Source: Paenibacillus cisolokensis (GTDB taxonomy: Bacteria > Bacillota > Bacilli > Paenibacillales > Paenibacillaceae). Taken from it: a stretch of 32,339 nt of DNA. Below the pieces are notes generated by a model. The model made no database searches. It was not told the origin of the DNA and saw nothing but the letters and a program-made list of their open reading frames with translations. Both the position numbers and the translations under genes were made by a program. The stretch covers positions 1 to 32,339 of the forward strand of contig NZ_BOVJ01000056.1 of assembly GCF_018403665.1 (NCBI RefSeq), written 5' to 3'. Shown in pieces: positions 17,680 through 26,793 of the stretch (within the stretch, counting starts at the first letter, position 1; the number at the start of each line of letters is the position of its first letter).

Positions 17680-19313
17680 TTGAAAAAGTTTGGTGGAAAG
17701 AAGCGGTTGTTTATCAAGTATATTGGCGCAGTTTTTACGATACGGACGGAGACGGTTACGGCGATCTGCAGGGCGTAATCGAGAAGCTCGACTATATTCA
17801 GAACCTCGGGGCCGACGTCATTTGGCTGAATCCCGTCTACGAATCGCCGGATAAAGACAACGGCTACGATATATCCGATTATTACAAGCTGATGCCGAAA
17901 GCCGGTACGATGGAAACATGGGAGAAGCTGCTTCACGAAGTTCATCGGCGCGGGATGAAGCTGATTATGGATCTGGTCGTCAACCATACGTCGAACCGGC
18001 ATCCGTGGTTTCTGGAATCCCGCTCTTCCCGCAGCAACCCCAAGCGCGACTGGTATATCTGGAAGGACCCGAAGGACGGGAAGGAGCCGAACAATTGGCG
18101 CTCTTACTTCTCGCCGTCCGTCTGGGAGTGGGACGAGAAAACCGGACAGTACTATTTTCACTCGTTCGCCGTGGATCAGCCCGATCTGAACTGGGCCAAT
18201 CCGGAAGTTCGCGAGGCTGTCTACGAGATGATGCGGTATTGGCTGGACAAAGGGATCGACGGTTTCAGACTCGACGCCATCGCTTTGCTGGCCAAGCCGG
18301 AGCGGTTCGACGACGCGGACAATCCGCATGATATCCGGTATTTGACGAACAATCCCGGCCTGCACGACTTTTTGAAAGAAATGAACGAAAAGGTGCTGCG
18401 TCATTACGATATTATGACGGTTGGCGAAGTCGCCTATGTGTCGCCGGAAGAAGGACTGCTTTATGTCGGAGAGGACCGTCACGAGCTGAATGCGCTGTTT
18501 CATTTCGAAGTGGCCGATGAAATGCCCGGCTGGGATATGCTGCGGTTCAAAGAAATTCAAAAGAACTGGTATCAGAAATTGAAAGGGAAAGGATGGAATT
18601 CCCAATTTCTGAACAACCACGATCATACCCGGCAAGTGACGCGTTACGGCAACGACGGGAAATACCGGGTGGAATCGGCGAAGCTTCTGGCGACCATGCT
18701 GCATACGCTGCCCGGCAATCCTTACGTCTATCAAGGGGAAGAAATCGGGATGACCGGCGTTCGCTTCGCTTCGATCGAGGATTACAACGATATCGCGATG
18801 AAAAACCGGTACCGGGAGGAAGTCGAAAAAGGCAGGGACCCGAAAGAAGTGTTCGAAAGCCTGCTCGCCTTGAGCCGCGACAATTCGCGTACGCCGATGC
18901 AGTGGGACGATACCGAGCATGCGGGCTTTACGACCGGCATGCCGTGGATCAAAGTCAACCCGAACTACAAGGAAATCAATGTCAAGCGCGATCTTGCCCA
19001 TGAGCATTCCATTTACCGGTACTATCAAAAATTAATCGCCCTGCGAAAGGCGAATCCGGTCATCGTCTATGGAGATTACGAGGATCTGTCGCCGGGGGAT
19101 CCGCATCTGTACGTCTATACCCGGTGTCTCGACGGCGACCGGCTGCTCGTCATGCTGAATCATGCCGACCATGAGACGGCGTTCACCCTGCCCGACGGCT
19201 TCGACGATCGGCAGAAACAGCTGCTGATCGCCAATTACCCGGATGTCGGGGAGGGCGATTCCATCGCTTCCTGCAAGCTCAGACCGCACGAAGCGCGAGT
19301 GTACCGAATATGA
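17680..19313 (+). CDS. GH13 alpha-glucosidase / oligo-1,6-glucosidase type, frame broken at codon 3
   Basis: Cytoplasmic hydrolase that splits glucose from imported alpha-glucosides. The TTG at 17680 has AGAGGAG eight bases upstream. The A run at 17683-17687 needs one more base to read KKVWWKEAVVYQVYWRSFYD, after which the frame is continuous for 544 residues, normal for this subfamily. GH13 motifs in order are DLVVNHTS, the QPDLNW motif of alpha-glucosidases, GFRLDAIALL with nucleophile Asp199, TVGEVAYVS with acid/base Glu250, and FLNNHDHTRQ with Asp315. PYVYQGEEIGMT and the small C-terminal beta domain follow. The residue after the nucleophile is Ala. The Val found in classical oligo-1,6-glucosidases favours 1,6 links, so broader or 1,4 specificity is possible. 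Last gene of the operon, ending at a strong terminator. Confidence 0.93.
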
Positions 19314-19319
19314 CCGGCT

Positions 19320-19353
19320 GCGGCCCCGGACAACACGTTTTGTCCGGGGCCGC
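19320..19353. terminator. Strong bidirectional terminator
   Basis: Perfect 14-base arms GCGGCCCCGGACAA / TTGTCCGGGGCCGC around a six-base loop. It is followed by TTGCTTGCT and lies between the convergent GH13 gene and the small leftward gene. Confidence 0.8.
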
Positions 19354-19360
19354 TTGCTTG

Positions 19361-19554
19361 CTATTCCGTGAGCACCCGGTATATGTTCCGCGGCCTGCCT
19401 TTGGAAGCGGGGGCTTCTTCGCCGATCATTTCGGCCAGCCCTTGCTCCGTCAGGCTGTTCAGAATGCGGCGGGCATAGCGGGGGGCATCTTCAGCCATTC
19501 GGCCAGCGTCGAAGCGTTGATGGAATGGCTGCCCGACCTTTTTTGAACCGACAT
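19361..19554 (-). CDS. Small winged-helix-like protein, frame broken once
   Basis: A leftward gene of about 65 residues if one base is restored in the G run at 19480-19485 (C run on the coding strand). The repaired reading is MSVQKRSGSHSINASTLAEW, then LKMPPRYARRILNSLTEQGL, ending GRPRNIYRVLTE. This has the shape of one winged helix-turn-helix: a helix-turn-helix (STLAEWLKMPPRYARRIL) followed by a two-strand wing. The start ATG at 19554 has no clear ribosome site. I do not recognise a specific family. It converges on the alpha-glucosidase gene, and whether it regulates it cannot be told from sequence. Confidence 0.5.
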
Positions 19555-19708
19555 TCTTCGACTTCAACTAATCGATGTTCGTCTGCCAGATGCTTGCCTG
19601 TCCCCTTCCTGGCGTGCGCCGAACGTTGACGCTCCCCGCCAACCGGCAGTGCGCTTCGGCGAAAAGCATTTGCCGGTTTTGCTCCATCGGACGTACCGGC
19701 GGTTGCTC

Positions 19709-19890
19709 TAACGAACCGTAGGTATCTTATTTTCGAAAAACGGCCGTATTCGGTATGTAACGAACTCCAGAATCGTTATTTGGCAGAAATCCGTCGAAAA
19801 TACCATCGATCGCCGCAAATAGAGATCCTACGATTCGTTAAAACTTGATAGTGGCCCGTTTGGCTTCAATAGAGCACTGTAGATTCGTTA
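19709..19890. repeat. Four-copy intergenic repeat, two pairs in inverted orientation
   Basis: Units of 23-25 bases share TAACGAA at one end and TATT at the other, 12 bases apart. Copies lie at 19709-19733 and 19758-19781 in direct orientation, and at 19817-19840 and 19868-19890 in reverse. Spacing within each pair is 49-50 bases, so the whole is a large imperfect palindrome centred near 19799. The rest of the gap from 19555 to 20050 shows no gene. A TATAAT box at 20028-20033 near its end may belong to the promoter of the next operon. Confidence 0.75.
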
Positions 19891-20074
19891 GCCCTCCTCC
19901 GTTCTCCGTCTCGCCGGCCTATCGTCAAGTACCTCTTCCCGCCAACTGATAATCAAGTCATCGCCCAATTCGTCAGTCCGCCTTTTGCGGTTATTTTATT
20001 GTCACATTCCTGTATCCGCTTTCATATTATAATCATTAAAGTGTCTATCTCCAATGACGAGGAGGGATTTGCCG

Positions 20075-21339
20075 ATGCGGACCAAACGCCTGCTGCTGCT
20101 GTTGCTTACGGCCGTCATGACGCTCGGAGGATGCTCGATCGGAGGGGGAGGCGGGTCCTCGGACAATCAAATTACGCTGACGCTATGGTATTGGAACCGC
20201 AGCCTGGACGACAGCATCATTGCCGAGGCGGAACAGCAATTCCCGAATCTTCACATTCGGGCGCAAAAATCGGAGGCGATTTCAAGTCCAAGCTGAAAAC
20301 GACGCTGGCGGCCGGCTCGGGCGGACCGGATATCGTCGCGATCAATGACTGGGTCGCCGAGCTGTTTCCGAATGCCTCGCATTTTTGGAATTTGTACGAA
20401 CTCGGGGCAGCGGATATCGAGGCCGATTATCTCGACTGGAAATGGAAGCTGGGCGTCACGCCCGACGGCTATATGATGGCTTTGCCGATCGATACCGGAC
20501 CGACGGCTCTATTCTACCGCGCCGACCTGTTCGAGAAGGCGGGGCTGCCGGGCGAACCGGAGGAAGTATCCGAGCTTATGGGAACCTGGGAAGATTACTT
20601 CGAAGCCGGCCGGCAGCTGCAGGAGCGGCTTGGCAGCGGCGTCTACTTGACCGACAGTATTTCGGCGCTCTATACGCAGGTAACGGCGCAGCACGAGCGG
20701 ATTTATTTCGATACGGAAGGCCGTTTCATCGGCGACGATCCGTCCCGGTCTCCGGTGAAGAAGGCGTGGGATCTGGCCGTCAAGGCGCATGAAATGGGGC
20801 TGTTGGCCGATGCCGCCAGATCGACGCCGGAATGGAACGCCTCCATGAACAACGGGAGAATCGCCAGCTTCGTCGGCGCGGTGTGGAACAAGGAAATATT
20901 GATGGATGCTGCTCCCGATACCGAAGGCTTGTGGCGCGTGACGGACGCCCCGTCCGGAGCCGGCAACAACGGCGGATCCTTTCTGGCCATCATGAAGAAC
21001 AGCAAGCACCCGGAGGAAGCGTTTCAATTCATCTCCTGGCTGCTGAACCCGGAGAATCAGCTGCGGAGCTTCAAAAACATCAATTTGTATCCTTCGACCG
21101 TCGAAACGCTGGGAAGCCCGGAGATGCTGGAAGAAGAACCGTTCTTCGGCGGCCAGGCGACAGGCGCGGTGTTCGGAGAAGCGGCGCGGCAGGTCAAGCC
21201 GACCTTTTTCGGGGAGCGTCATCCGTCCGTCAACGGCATTTTTACGCGCGAGCTGGACAACGTCGCGCTGCAGGGGAAAGATCCGGAACGGGCGTGGAAC
21301 GACGCCCTGGAGCGAATCCGCAAGGAGCTGCTGCGCTGA
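20075..21339 (+). CDS. Extracellular sugar-binding lipoprotein, frame broken once near 20267
   Basis: Surface solute-binding protein of a third sugar importer. The ATG at 20075 follows GAGGAGGG. The signal RLLLLLLTAVMTLGG-Cys22 is a lipobox, followed by a Gly/Ser linker. After HIRAQ the frame changes. The A run at 20265-20269 needs one more base to read KIGGDFKSKLKTTLAAGSGG, and the new frame then reads PDIVAINDWVAELFPN and runs to the stop at 21339. Repaired length is 421 residues. Family-1 marks include TGPTALFYRADLFEKAGLP, ASFVGAVWNKEILM and the late FQFISWLLNPENQ. It heads a three-gene operon with two permeases. The ligand is unknown. Confidence 0.9.
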
Positions 21340-21495
21340 CCGCTAACGGTTGTGCCGGGCCCGCGCTTCGGCGTCCCGGAAGCGCACCGGCGTCCCGGGC
21401 TTGATCCGGCGCAAGCCGCGCCTTGTGTTCCGCGTCTTTATCCCGGACACTCTCTCCGGTTCGATCAAGCAACCTTCCCAGGAGGTGTGCAAGAT

Positions 21496-22376
21496 ATGAT
21501 GAGACAGATATGGAAACATCGCAAGGAATATTTGGCTATATCGCCTTTCTATGTGCTGTTTGCGATATTCGGTCTTTTTCCGATCGCCTTTTCGTTCTAT
21601 CTTTCCTTTCAGAGATGGGACGGCATCGGCGAGATGACCTTCAACGGTTTAAACAATTACCGCTTCATGCTGCTGGATCCTGAATTTTGGAAAGCGGTCA
21701 AGAACACGCTGCTCATCTGGGTGTACTCGACCATTCCGATGCTGTTTCTGGCGCTGTTGATCGCTTTTCTGCTGAATTCGGCATTCGTCAGGTTCCGTAC
21801 GCTGTTTCGAATCGGCTATTTTTGCCGAACGTCACGTCGCTTGTCGCCGTGTCCATCATCTTCAGCACGCTGTTCGCCAACAACTTCGGTCTGCTGAACT
21901 ATTTGCTCTCCGTTGTCGGACTTGATCCCGTTGAATGGCTGAACAGGACATGGGGAATTCAGACCGCGGTTTCGGCAATGGTCGTCTGGCGGTGGGCGGG
22001 CTACAACTCGATTATCTATTTGGCCGGTTTGCAAAGCATTCCTTCCGTATTGTATGAAGCGGCCCGCATCGACGGAGCCTCGACGCTCCAAACCTTCTTT
22101 CGGATTACCGTGCCGATGCTGCGGCCTGTTATTTTGTTCACCGTCATCACTTCGACGATCGGCGGGATGCAGCTGTTCACGGAGCCGCAAGTGCTTGTCG
22201 GCAACAACGGAGGCGCCGGCGGCGGAGGGCTGACGATTGTGCTGTACCTGTACCGGGAAGCGTTCATAAACAACTATTTCGGCTACGGCGCGGCGGTCGG
22301 CTGGGGGATGTTCATCCTGATCGCGGTCTTCTCGATCGTGAACTGGCGGATCGTGCAGCATCGCGCGGACAAGTGA
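21496..22376 (+). CDS. Sugar ABC transporter permease (MalF/LacF-like), frame broken once near 21821
   Basis: Membrane subunit pairing with the binding protein upstream. The ATG at 21496 has AGGAGGTG seven bases before it; a second ATG at 21499 is equally possible. It begins RQIWKHRKEYLAISPFYVLF. The T run at 21819-21823 needs one more base to read RIGYFLPNVTSLVAVSIIFS, after which the frame holds through the EAA loop YEAARIDGASTLQTFFRIT to the stop. Repaired length is 293 residues. The 156-base gap after the binding-protein gene is rich in GGCGTCCCGG-like words but shows no gene. Confidence 0.9.
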
Positions 22377-22401
22377 CAGCTGAAAGGGGGATGGATGAAC
22401 C

Positions 22402-23225
22402 GTGATGAACCGCTGGAAATCTGTCGTCGTACATGCCGGATTGCTCGCCGGGCTGCTTCTCTCCATCTTTCCATTCTATTGGCTGGCCGTTATGGCGACC
22501 CGCACGACGTCTGAAATTTACAGCTTTCCGCCCCGCCTCTGGTTCGGCGGCGAATTGGGGGCGAACATTTCGCGCGTCATGGCCAGCATCGATTTCTGGG
22601 GAGCCTTTTTCAATACGCTGTTTGTGGCGTCGGCCGTGACGGTGCTGGTACTGTTTTCGATTCGCTCGCCGGAGTCACGTTCGCGAAATTCCGTTTTCCC
22701 GGCAGCCAATGGCTGTTTATCGTACTGCTCGCCACCATGATGGCGCCTTCGCAGCTGTCCCTTGTGCCCTCCTTCGTCATCATGGCGGAGTTCGGATGGG
22801 TCGGCTCGTTCAAGGCGCTGATCATACCGGGGATGGTGAACGCCTTCGGCATTTTCTGGATTCGCCAATATGCGCAGGAATCCATCCCGGATGAATTGCT
22901 TGATGCCGGGCGCATCGACGGCTGCGGCTTCTTCCGCCTCTACTGGAACGTGAGCCTGCCGATCTTGCGTCCCGCGTTGTCGTTTCTCGGCGCTTTCACT
23001 TTTATCGGCGTATGGAACGACTATTTATGGCCGTTGATCGTGCTCACGGACAGCAGCAAGTTTACCCTTCAGGTGGCGCTGGCCTCCTTGAACGGGATTT
23101 ACCAGACCGATTATTCCATGGTCATCGCCGGAACGCTGATGGCGGTCATTCCGCTGATCGTGCTGTTCCTGTTCGTCAGCCGCCAGTTTATCTCCGATAT
23201 CGCCGCCGGAGCGGTCAAAAATTAG
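22402..23225 (+). CDS. Sugar ABC transporter permease (MalG/LacG-like), frame broken once near 22655
   Basis: Second membrane subunit of the third importer, about 274 residues when repaired. I use the GTG at 22402 (MMNRWKSVVVHAGLLAGLLL), with AAAGGGGG 11 bases upstream; the next ATG is one codon later. The T run at 22654-22657 needs one more base to read VLFFDSLAGVTFAKFRFPGS. The new frame continues through the EAA loop LLDAGRIDGCGFFRLYWNV to the end RQFISDIAAGAVKN. In the EAA loop the usual second acidic/alanine pair is changed to LDAG, which many MalG-type proteins tolerate. Confidence 0.9.
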
Positions 23226-23249
23226 AACCGGCGAGCGAGGTTCGACCGG

Positions 23250-23278
23250 CCCGATCCTTTGCGTTGCGAAGGATCGGG
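23250..23278 (+). terminator. Candidate terminator after the third sugar-transport operon
   Basis: Ten-base arms CCCGATCCTT / AAGGATCGGG around a nine-base loop, followed by TCTCTTGG. The U tract is poor. A second small hairpin (CGGGT-TGAG-ACCCG, 23301-23314, then GTTTTG) follows and may help. Confidence 0.6.
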
Positions 23279-23418
23279 TCTCTTGGCGTACGGAATGCTA
23301 CGGGTTGAGACCCGGTTTTGTGACAGCTGGAGCGGGATTGTTTCCTAAAATGTGACGGTCAGGATTTTTCTGTCACATATAAAGGAGTGGAATTTGGGTG
23401 AAGGGTTCTATATATTAA

Positions 23419-23571
23419 GGATATGCAAAACTACTAACGGAGAAAGTGATTCAATGGCTGATAAGCCGGGATGTCAAAATGATCAAGTTGCTTGCAACCC
23501 CGGAAGCAAAAGAAATTTACACACAATTCGGATTTAAAGAAACGACAGAAATGACTTTAGTAATAGAATAA
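23419..23571 (+). pseudogene. Remnant of a GNAT-type acetyltransferase (C-terminal end only)
   Basis: One frame reads GYAKLLTEKVIQWLISRDVK, then LLATPEAKEIYTQFGFKETT and a short last strand EMTLVIE before the stop. This matches the end of small GNAT acetyltransferases: the acetyl-CoA-binding helix after a G-x-G/A loop, then the Y-x-x-x-GF motif. The first two thirds of such a protein are absent, and the frame is closed by a stop at 23416-23418. It is a decayed gene or the scar of a deletion. The rest of the 23279-23703 gap shows only an inverted repeat of TGTGACAG (23320 and 23370). Confidence 0.6.
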
Positions 23572-23703
23572 TAGAGTATGCGGCGGTTTTTAACCTAACG
23601 CGCTGGGAAAACCATTTTAACGTTACACACCCGCGTCGTCAAATATGTGCCCGAATTGAATGGGCCGCACGTTTGCTTCAATAACGAAAGGAGCGGTTTT
23701 CCT

Positions 23704-24129
23704 ATGGCCTCGACGCCCAAAAAGCCGAAAAAGTTAACGGGTCACGAACAAGTCGTCGCATATTTGGATAACCTCGAGTCCCCCTTAAAGCATGTGGTGG
23801 AGGAAATCAGAACCATCATTTTAAACGCTGACGGTCGGCTTACGGAGCACATAAAATGGAATGCGCCGAGCTTTTGCCTGCATGGCGATGACCGGATCAC
23901 GTTTAACTTGCACGGGAAAGGCGCCGTCAGGCTTGTTTTTCATCGCGGTGCGAAAGTGAAGGGACAACCCGCTCAAGAGCGCTTGTTCGAGGATGCCACC
24001 GGTTTGCTGGATTGGGTCGCGAACGACAGGGCTACGGTTGTGTTTCAGGACATGAACGATGTGGAACAGAAGAGAGAGAAGTTGAAAAAAGCGGTGGTGA
24101 AATGGCTCGAGGTTACAAGTCCGGAATAA
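23704..24129 (+). CDS. DUF1801 (YdhG-like) domain protein
   Basis: A soluble 141-residue protein. It begins MASTPKKPKKLTGHEQVVAY and carries the DUF1801 pattern: a helix LKHVVEEIRTIILNADGRLT, then EHIKWNAPSF and a strand pair ending KGAVRLVFHRGAK. The fold is known from structures of the family, but its biochemical role is not settled. The ATG is preceded by AAAGGAGCGG. An in-frame upstream GTG/ATG could extend it, but the ribosome site favours this start. Frame intact. It stands alone, ending at a hairpin terminator. Confidence 0.85.
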   Translation: MASTPKKPKKLTGHEQVVAYLDNLESPLKHVVEEIRTIILNADGRLTEHIKWNAPSFCLHGDDRITFNLHGKGAVRLVFHRGAKVKGQPAQERLFEDATGLLDWVANDRATVVFQDMNDVEQKREKLKKAVVKWLEVTSPE

Positions 24130-24163
24130 AGGATCGCACAACATAAACAGGTTGCATAAATCG

Positions 24164-24187
24164 AAGTCGCGGTGCCCGCGGCTTTTT
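24164..24187 (+). terminator. Rho-independent terminator of the DUF1801 gene
   Basis: Arms AAGTCGCGG and CCGCGGCTT, with one T:G pair, close a three-base loop and lead into TTTATTTTTT. Confidence 0.75.
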
Positions 24188-24255
24188 ATTTTTTCAGTGT
24201 CTTCAAGATACAAATTATAGTAACATAAGTTTAAATAAGCGGAAAAACGCTGTCG

Positions 24256-24372
24256 ATGAAAGCGGAGAAGGACTTGCGCAATCTGTCCGATTTCACCCCC
24301 GAAGAGATGATCGACCACAAATTCTATGAGCATCACTTTGGATATTGCGCTTTAAAGGTTCGTATGGCATAA
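24256..24372 (+). other. Short open frame of 38 codons, possibly a gene remnant
   Basis: Reads MKAEKDLRNLSDFTPEEMID then HKFYEHHFGYCALKVRMA. It is charged, has a helix-like first half, and looks more like real protein than chance. There is no good ribosome site and I cannot name a family. It may be the end of a decayed gene or a small protein. It fills most of the gap between the terminator and the phosphatase gene. Confidence 0.25.
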
Positions 24373-24434
24373 CCGGCATCATATAGCTCAAATAGAAACT
24401 TTTATACATAACTTTCGTCCGGAAAGAGGTTAAG

Positions 24435-25076
24435 ATGATGGACAATAATAAAACGGTTATTTACCTGGTGCGACACGGGCAGACGGAATGGAATGTTGAG
24501 CACAGGCTGCAAGGTCATCAGGATTCGCCGCTGACGGAATTGGGAATCAAACAAGCCGAATGGTTGGGGGAGTCCATTCAGAACGAACAGATCGATGTAA
24601 TTTACTCAAGTTCGAGTGCGAGAGCCCGCAGAACAGCCGAAATCATAAGAGGTATAAGGGATATCGATATTATCGACAGTCATGAGTTGAAAGAAATTCA
24701 TTTGGGCATCTGGGAAGGGAAAGCTATGGCAGAAGTAAAGGAGCTGGACCCGGAGCAATTCGACCGTTTTTGGAATGACCCGGATAAATTTAAGGTGCAA
24801 GGCAGCGAAACGTTTCAGGAGGTTTCCGACCGAGCCATTAATAAGCTGCGCCAAATCATTAGCGAAAACCAAGGAAAGTCCGTATTAATCGTCACGCACA
24901 CCGTGGTAGTCAAGCTCATTATGGCCTATTTCGAAGAGCGGCCAATGAAAGAGATTTGGAGTCCGCCGTATATTCATCCGGCCTGCTTGTGCAAAGTCGA
25001 GATCGAGACGGATAAACCGAAAATTGTTTTGCATGGAGATATTACCCACTATAAAGAAGAGCCCGATGCTAGTTGA
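24435..25076 (+). CDS. Histidine phosphatase family protein (phosphoglycerate mutase-like)
   Basis: A cytoplasmic phosphatase of 213 residues. The catalytic motif is LVRHGQTEWN, with the nucleophile His about residue 14. The acid/base glutamate lies in HELKEIHLGIWEG and the second catalytic histidine in VLIVTHTVVVK. The pattern YSSSSARARRTAEII is also diagnostic. It resembles the PhoE/CobC-like broad-specificity group; the true substrate cannot be told. Two adjacent ATGs (24435, 24438) fit the AGAGG site, the second with better spacing. It is monocistronic, with the exporter operon converging from the right. Confidence 0.9.
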   Translation: MMDNNKTVIYLVRHGQTEWNVEHRLQGHQDSPLTELGIKQAEWLGESIQNEQIDVIYSSSSARARRTAEIIRGIRDIDIIDSHELKEIHLGIWEGKAMAEVKELDPEQFDRFWNDPDKFKVQGSETFQEVSDRAINKLRQIISENQGKSVLIVTHTVVVKLIMAYFEERPMKEIWSPPYIHPACLCKVEIETDKPKIVLHGDITHYKEEPDAS

Positions 25077-25181
25077 ATCAAGAAGCACGAGGCGGGAGCG
25101 GCGGCCTCTTCGCTTGCGGAAGCCACCGCGATGCGTTCCGGTGCATATAGCATGGCGACCGGACCGGTTTATCGTATTTAC

Positions 25182-26792
25182 CTACCCGTTCAAGTCGCGT
25201 TGCCGGAAGCCCGACCATCCTGCAATCGCAAGGAGCAGCGCAACCGCCGTTAAGCCAAGCAATGGCGGCCATTCGAAAGCGTCGGCAGGCAGCCGCGGCA
25301 CAAAGTGAAACGGAGAAAGCCGCATCATCCACTCCGGCAATTGAAGAATGCCGCCAAGATAAACGGCAATAAAAGAGTAGATTGTAATCAGCCAACTGCT
25401 GGCGGCCGCCCTGGGAAACCATCCGATCAACGCTGCGGCCAAGCCGATTCCGACCCACAATGCCGGTACAAAGTTCAGCCCCGCAATAATCAGGTCAGGC
25501 AAGTAGCCGGAATCGTTCATACTTTGGCTTCCCGCTATCCCCATTCCAAGCCCCGCCATGAACATCAACGCAACACAATAGATGAAAGCAAGAATAAAAT
25601 AGCTGCCCAGCAACCTGGTACGGGAAACCGCTCCTGACAGGAGCATGTCGATTCGTCCTTCTTTCTCTTCCGTGCGCAGCCTCAGAACGGTTTGCAGCGC
25701 CGGAATGCTTGCAATGATGGCCGTGACGGTCATAAACATGCCCGCGATGCTATCGGCAAACAACGCATTGCCCGTCTCCGGCAGCATATTGTTCAGCGCA
25801 TCGTCCATAGCATCCATCATGTTCTCGGCCTCTCCGATGAAAGAACCGTAGGACATGCCGATCAGAAGCATGGCGAAGCTCCAGACCAGCAGATTCGTGC
25901 GCTGCAGACGAAAAGCAAGGCCGATGGGGGACGTCAAGGCTTTTGACGCCTCGCTGCGTCCTCTGCGCGGGCGCACCATGCCGGCGCCTACATCGCGCCT
26001 CGAGCTAAGCGGATAAGCGATGGCCACAAGCAGCACGCTCAAGCCGGCGCTTAGCAGAAGAGGCGACCACATGTTGTCGACGTAAGCGGATGTCTGCTGC
26101 GCCCATCCGATGGGCGACAGCCAGGAAAGGGAGCCGTTCCCGATATCGCCGGCTGCCCGCAGGCCGTATGCGGCAACCAATATGCCGACTCCGAGGCCGG
26201 TTGCTCCGCGGGCATGCTCCGTCAATTGCGCCAGCACAATGGCGATGGACGCAAATACGATGCCGACGGAGGCCAGCGAGGCTGCGAACAGAAAGGAACC
26301 TTCCCATGTCACAGAATCGATTCCCATCCCGCCCATTCCAAGAGCAAGCAAAAGCGCCAATACAACGTTGACGCCCAATACGAGCAGCAGGGCTGCGGTC
26401 GTGTGGGCGTGTCGTCCCGTAACCGATGCGCGGACCAATTCCACCCGTCCCGTTTCCTCTTCCTTGCGCGTATGGCGTATGACGAGTATGATGCTCATCA
26501 GTCCTGTCGCAATTCCTGTCATTCCGATCATTTGATGAGAGATCATCGCGCCGATCGTGTAATCTTCCAAATAAAATCCGGGACCGGTCAGGGCAATAGC
26601 GGCGGGATTGAGCATCGTTGCCGCCATATCCTGTCGAGCTTCTTCTGTCGGGTATAAACTTTCAAAACTAGCCAGCGTCGCCAGCACGAGCAAGATGATG
26701 CTGAGCATCCAGACGGGAACCGTTATCCGATCCCGCCGCAGCATGAACAGAAGCAGCGTGCCGGTGCCTGCCAATGTTTGTTGCCGTTTCAT
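25182..26792 (-). CDS. ABC-2 type exporter permease (polyether/multidrug exporter type)
   Basis: A 536-residue membrane protein with about twelve hydrophobic helices in two similar halves, as in fused ABC-2 permeases related to TnrB-type antibiotic exporters. Marks include LLLFMLRRDRITVPVWMLSI at the start, IRHTRKEEETGRVELVRAS in the first cytoplasmic loop, and its echo LRTEEKEGRIDMLLSGAVS in the second half. The ATG at 26792 has AGGAG nine bases upstream and lies one base after the stop of the ATPase gene, so the two are co-translated. It works with that ATPase to expel a drug or lipid-like compound. The substrate is unknown. The frame is intact. Confidence 0.88.
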   Translation of the reverse strand: MKRQQTLAGTGTLLLFMLRRDRITVPVWMLSIILLVLATLASFESLYPTEEARQDMAATMLNPAAIALTGPGFYLEDYTIGAMISHQMIGMTGIATGLMSIILVIRHTRKEEETGRVELVRASVTGRHAHTTAALLLVLGVNVVLALLLALGMGGMGIDSVTWEGSFLFAASLASVGIVFASIAIVLAQLTEHARGATGLGVGILVAAYGLRAAGDIGNGSLSWLSPIGWAQQTSAYVDNMWSPLLLSAGLSVLLVAIAYPLSSRRDVGAGMVRPRRGRSEASKALTSPIGLAFRLQRTNLLVWSFAMLLIGMSYGSFIGEAENMMDAMDDALNNMLPETGNALFADSIAGMFMTVTAIIASIPALQTVLRLRTEEKEGRIDMLLSGAVSRTRLLGSYFILAFIYCVALMFMAGLGMGIAGSQSMNDSGYLPDLIIAGLNFVPALWVGIGLAAALIGWFPRAAASSWLITIYSFIAVYLGGILQLPEWMMRLSPFHFVPRLPADAFEWPPLLGLTAVALLLAIAGWSGFRQRDLNG

Positions 26793-26793
26793 G

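Noticed and set aside
19709..19890. CRISPR-like array
   Set aside because: The units are in mixed orientation, imperfect in the middle, and only four in number. Spacers are not of uniform unrelated type.
21340..21495. Repeated GGCGTCCCGG words between binding protein and permease as a terminator
   Set aside because: The words are direct rather than well-formed inverted arms and no T tract follows.
36..22657. Programmed ribosomal frameshifting or transcriptional slippage as the reason for the split genes
   Set aside because: The breaks occur in unrelated genes, at different places and in short runs of three to six bases, without slippery heptamers plus conserved structures. Undercalling is simpler.
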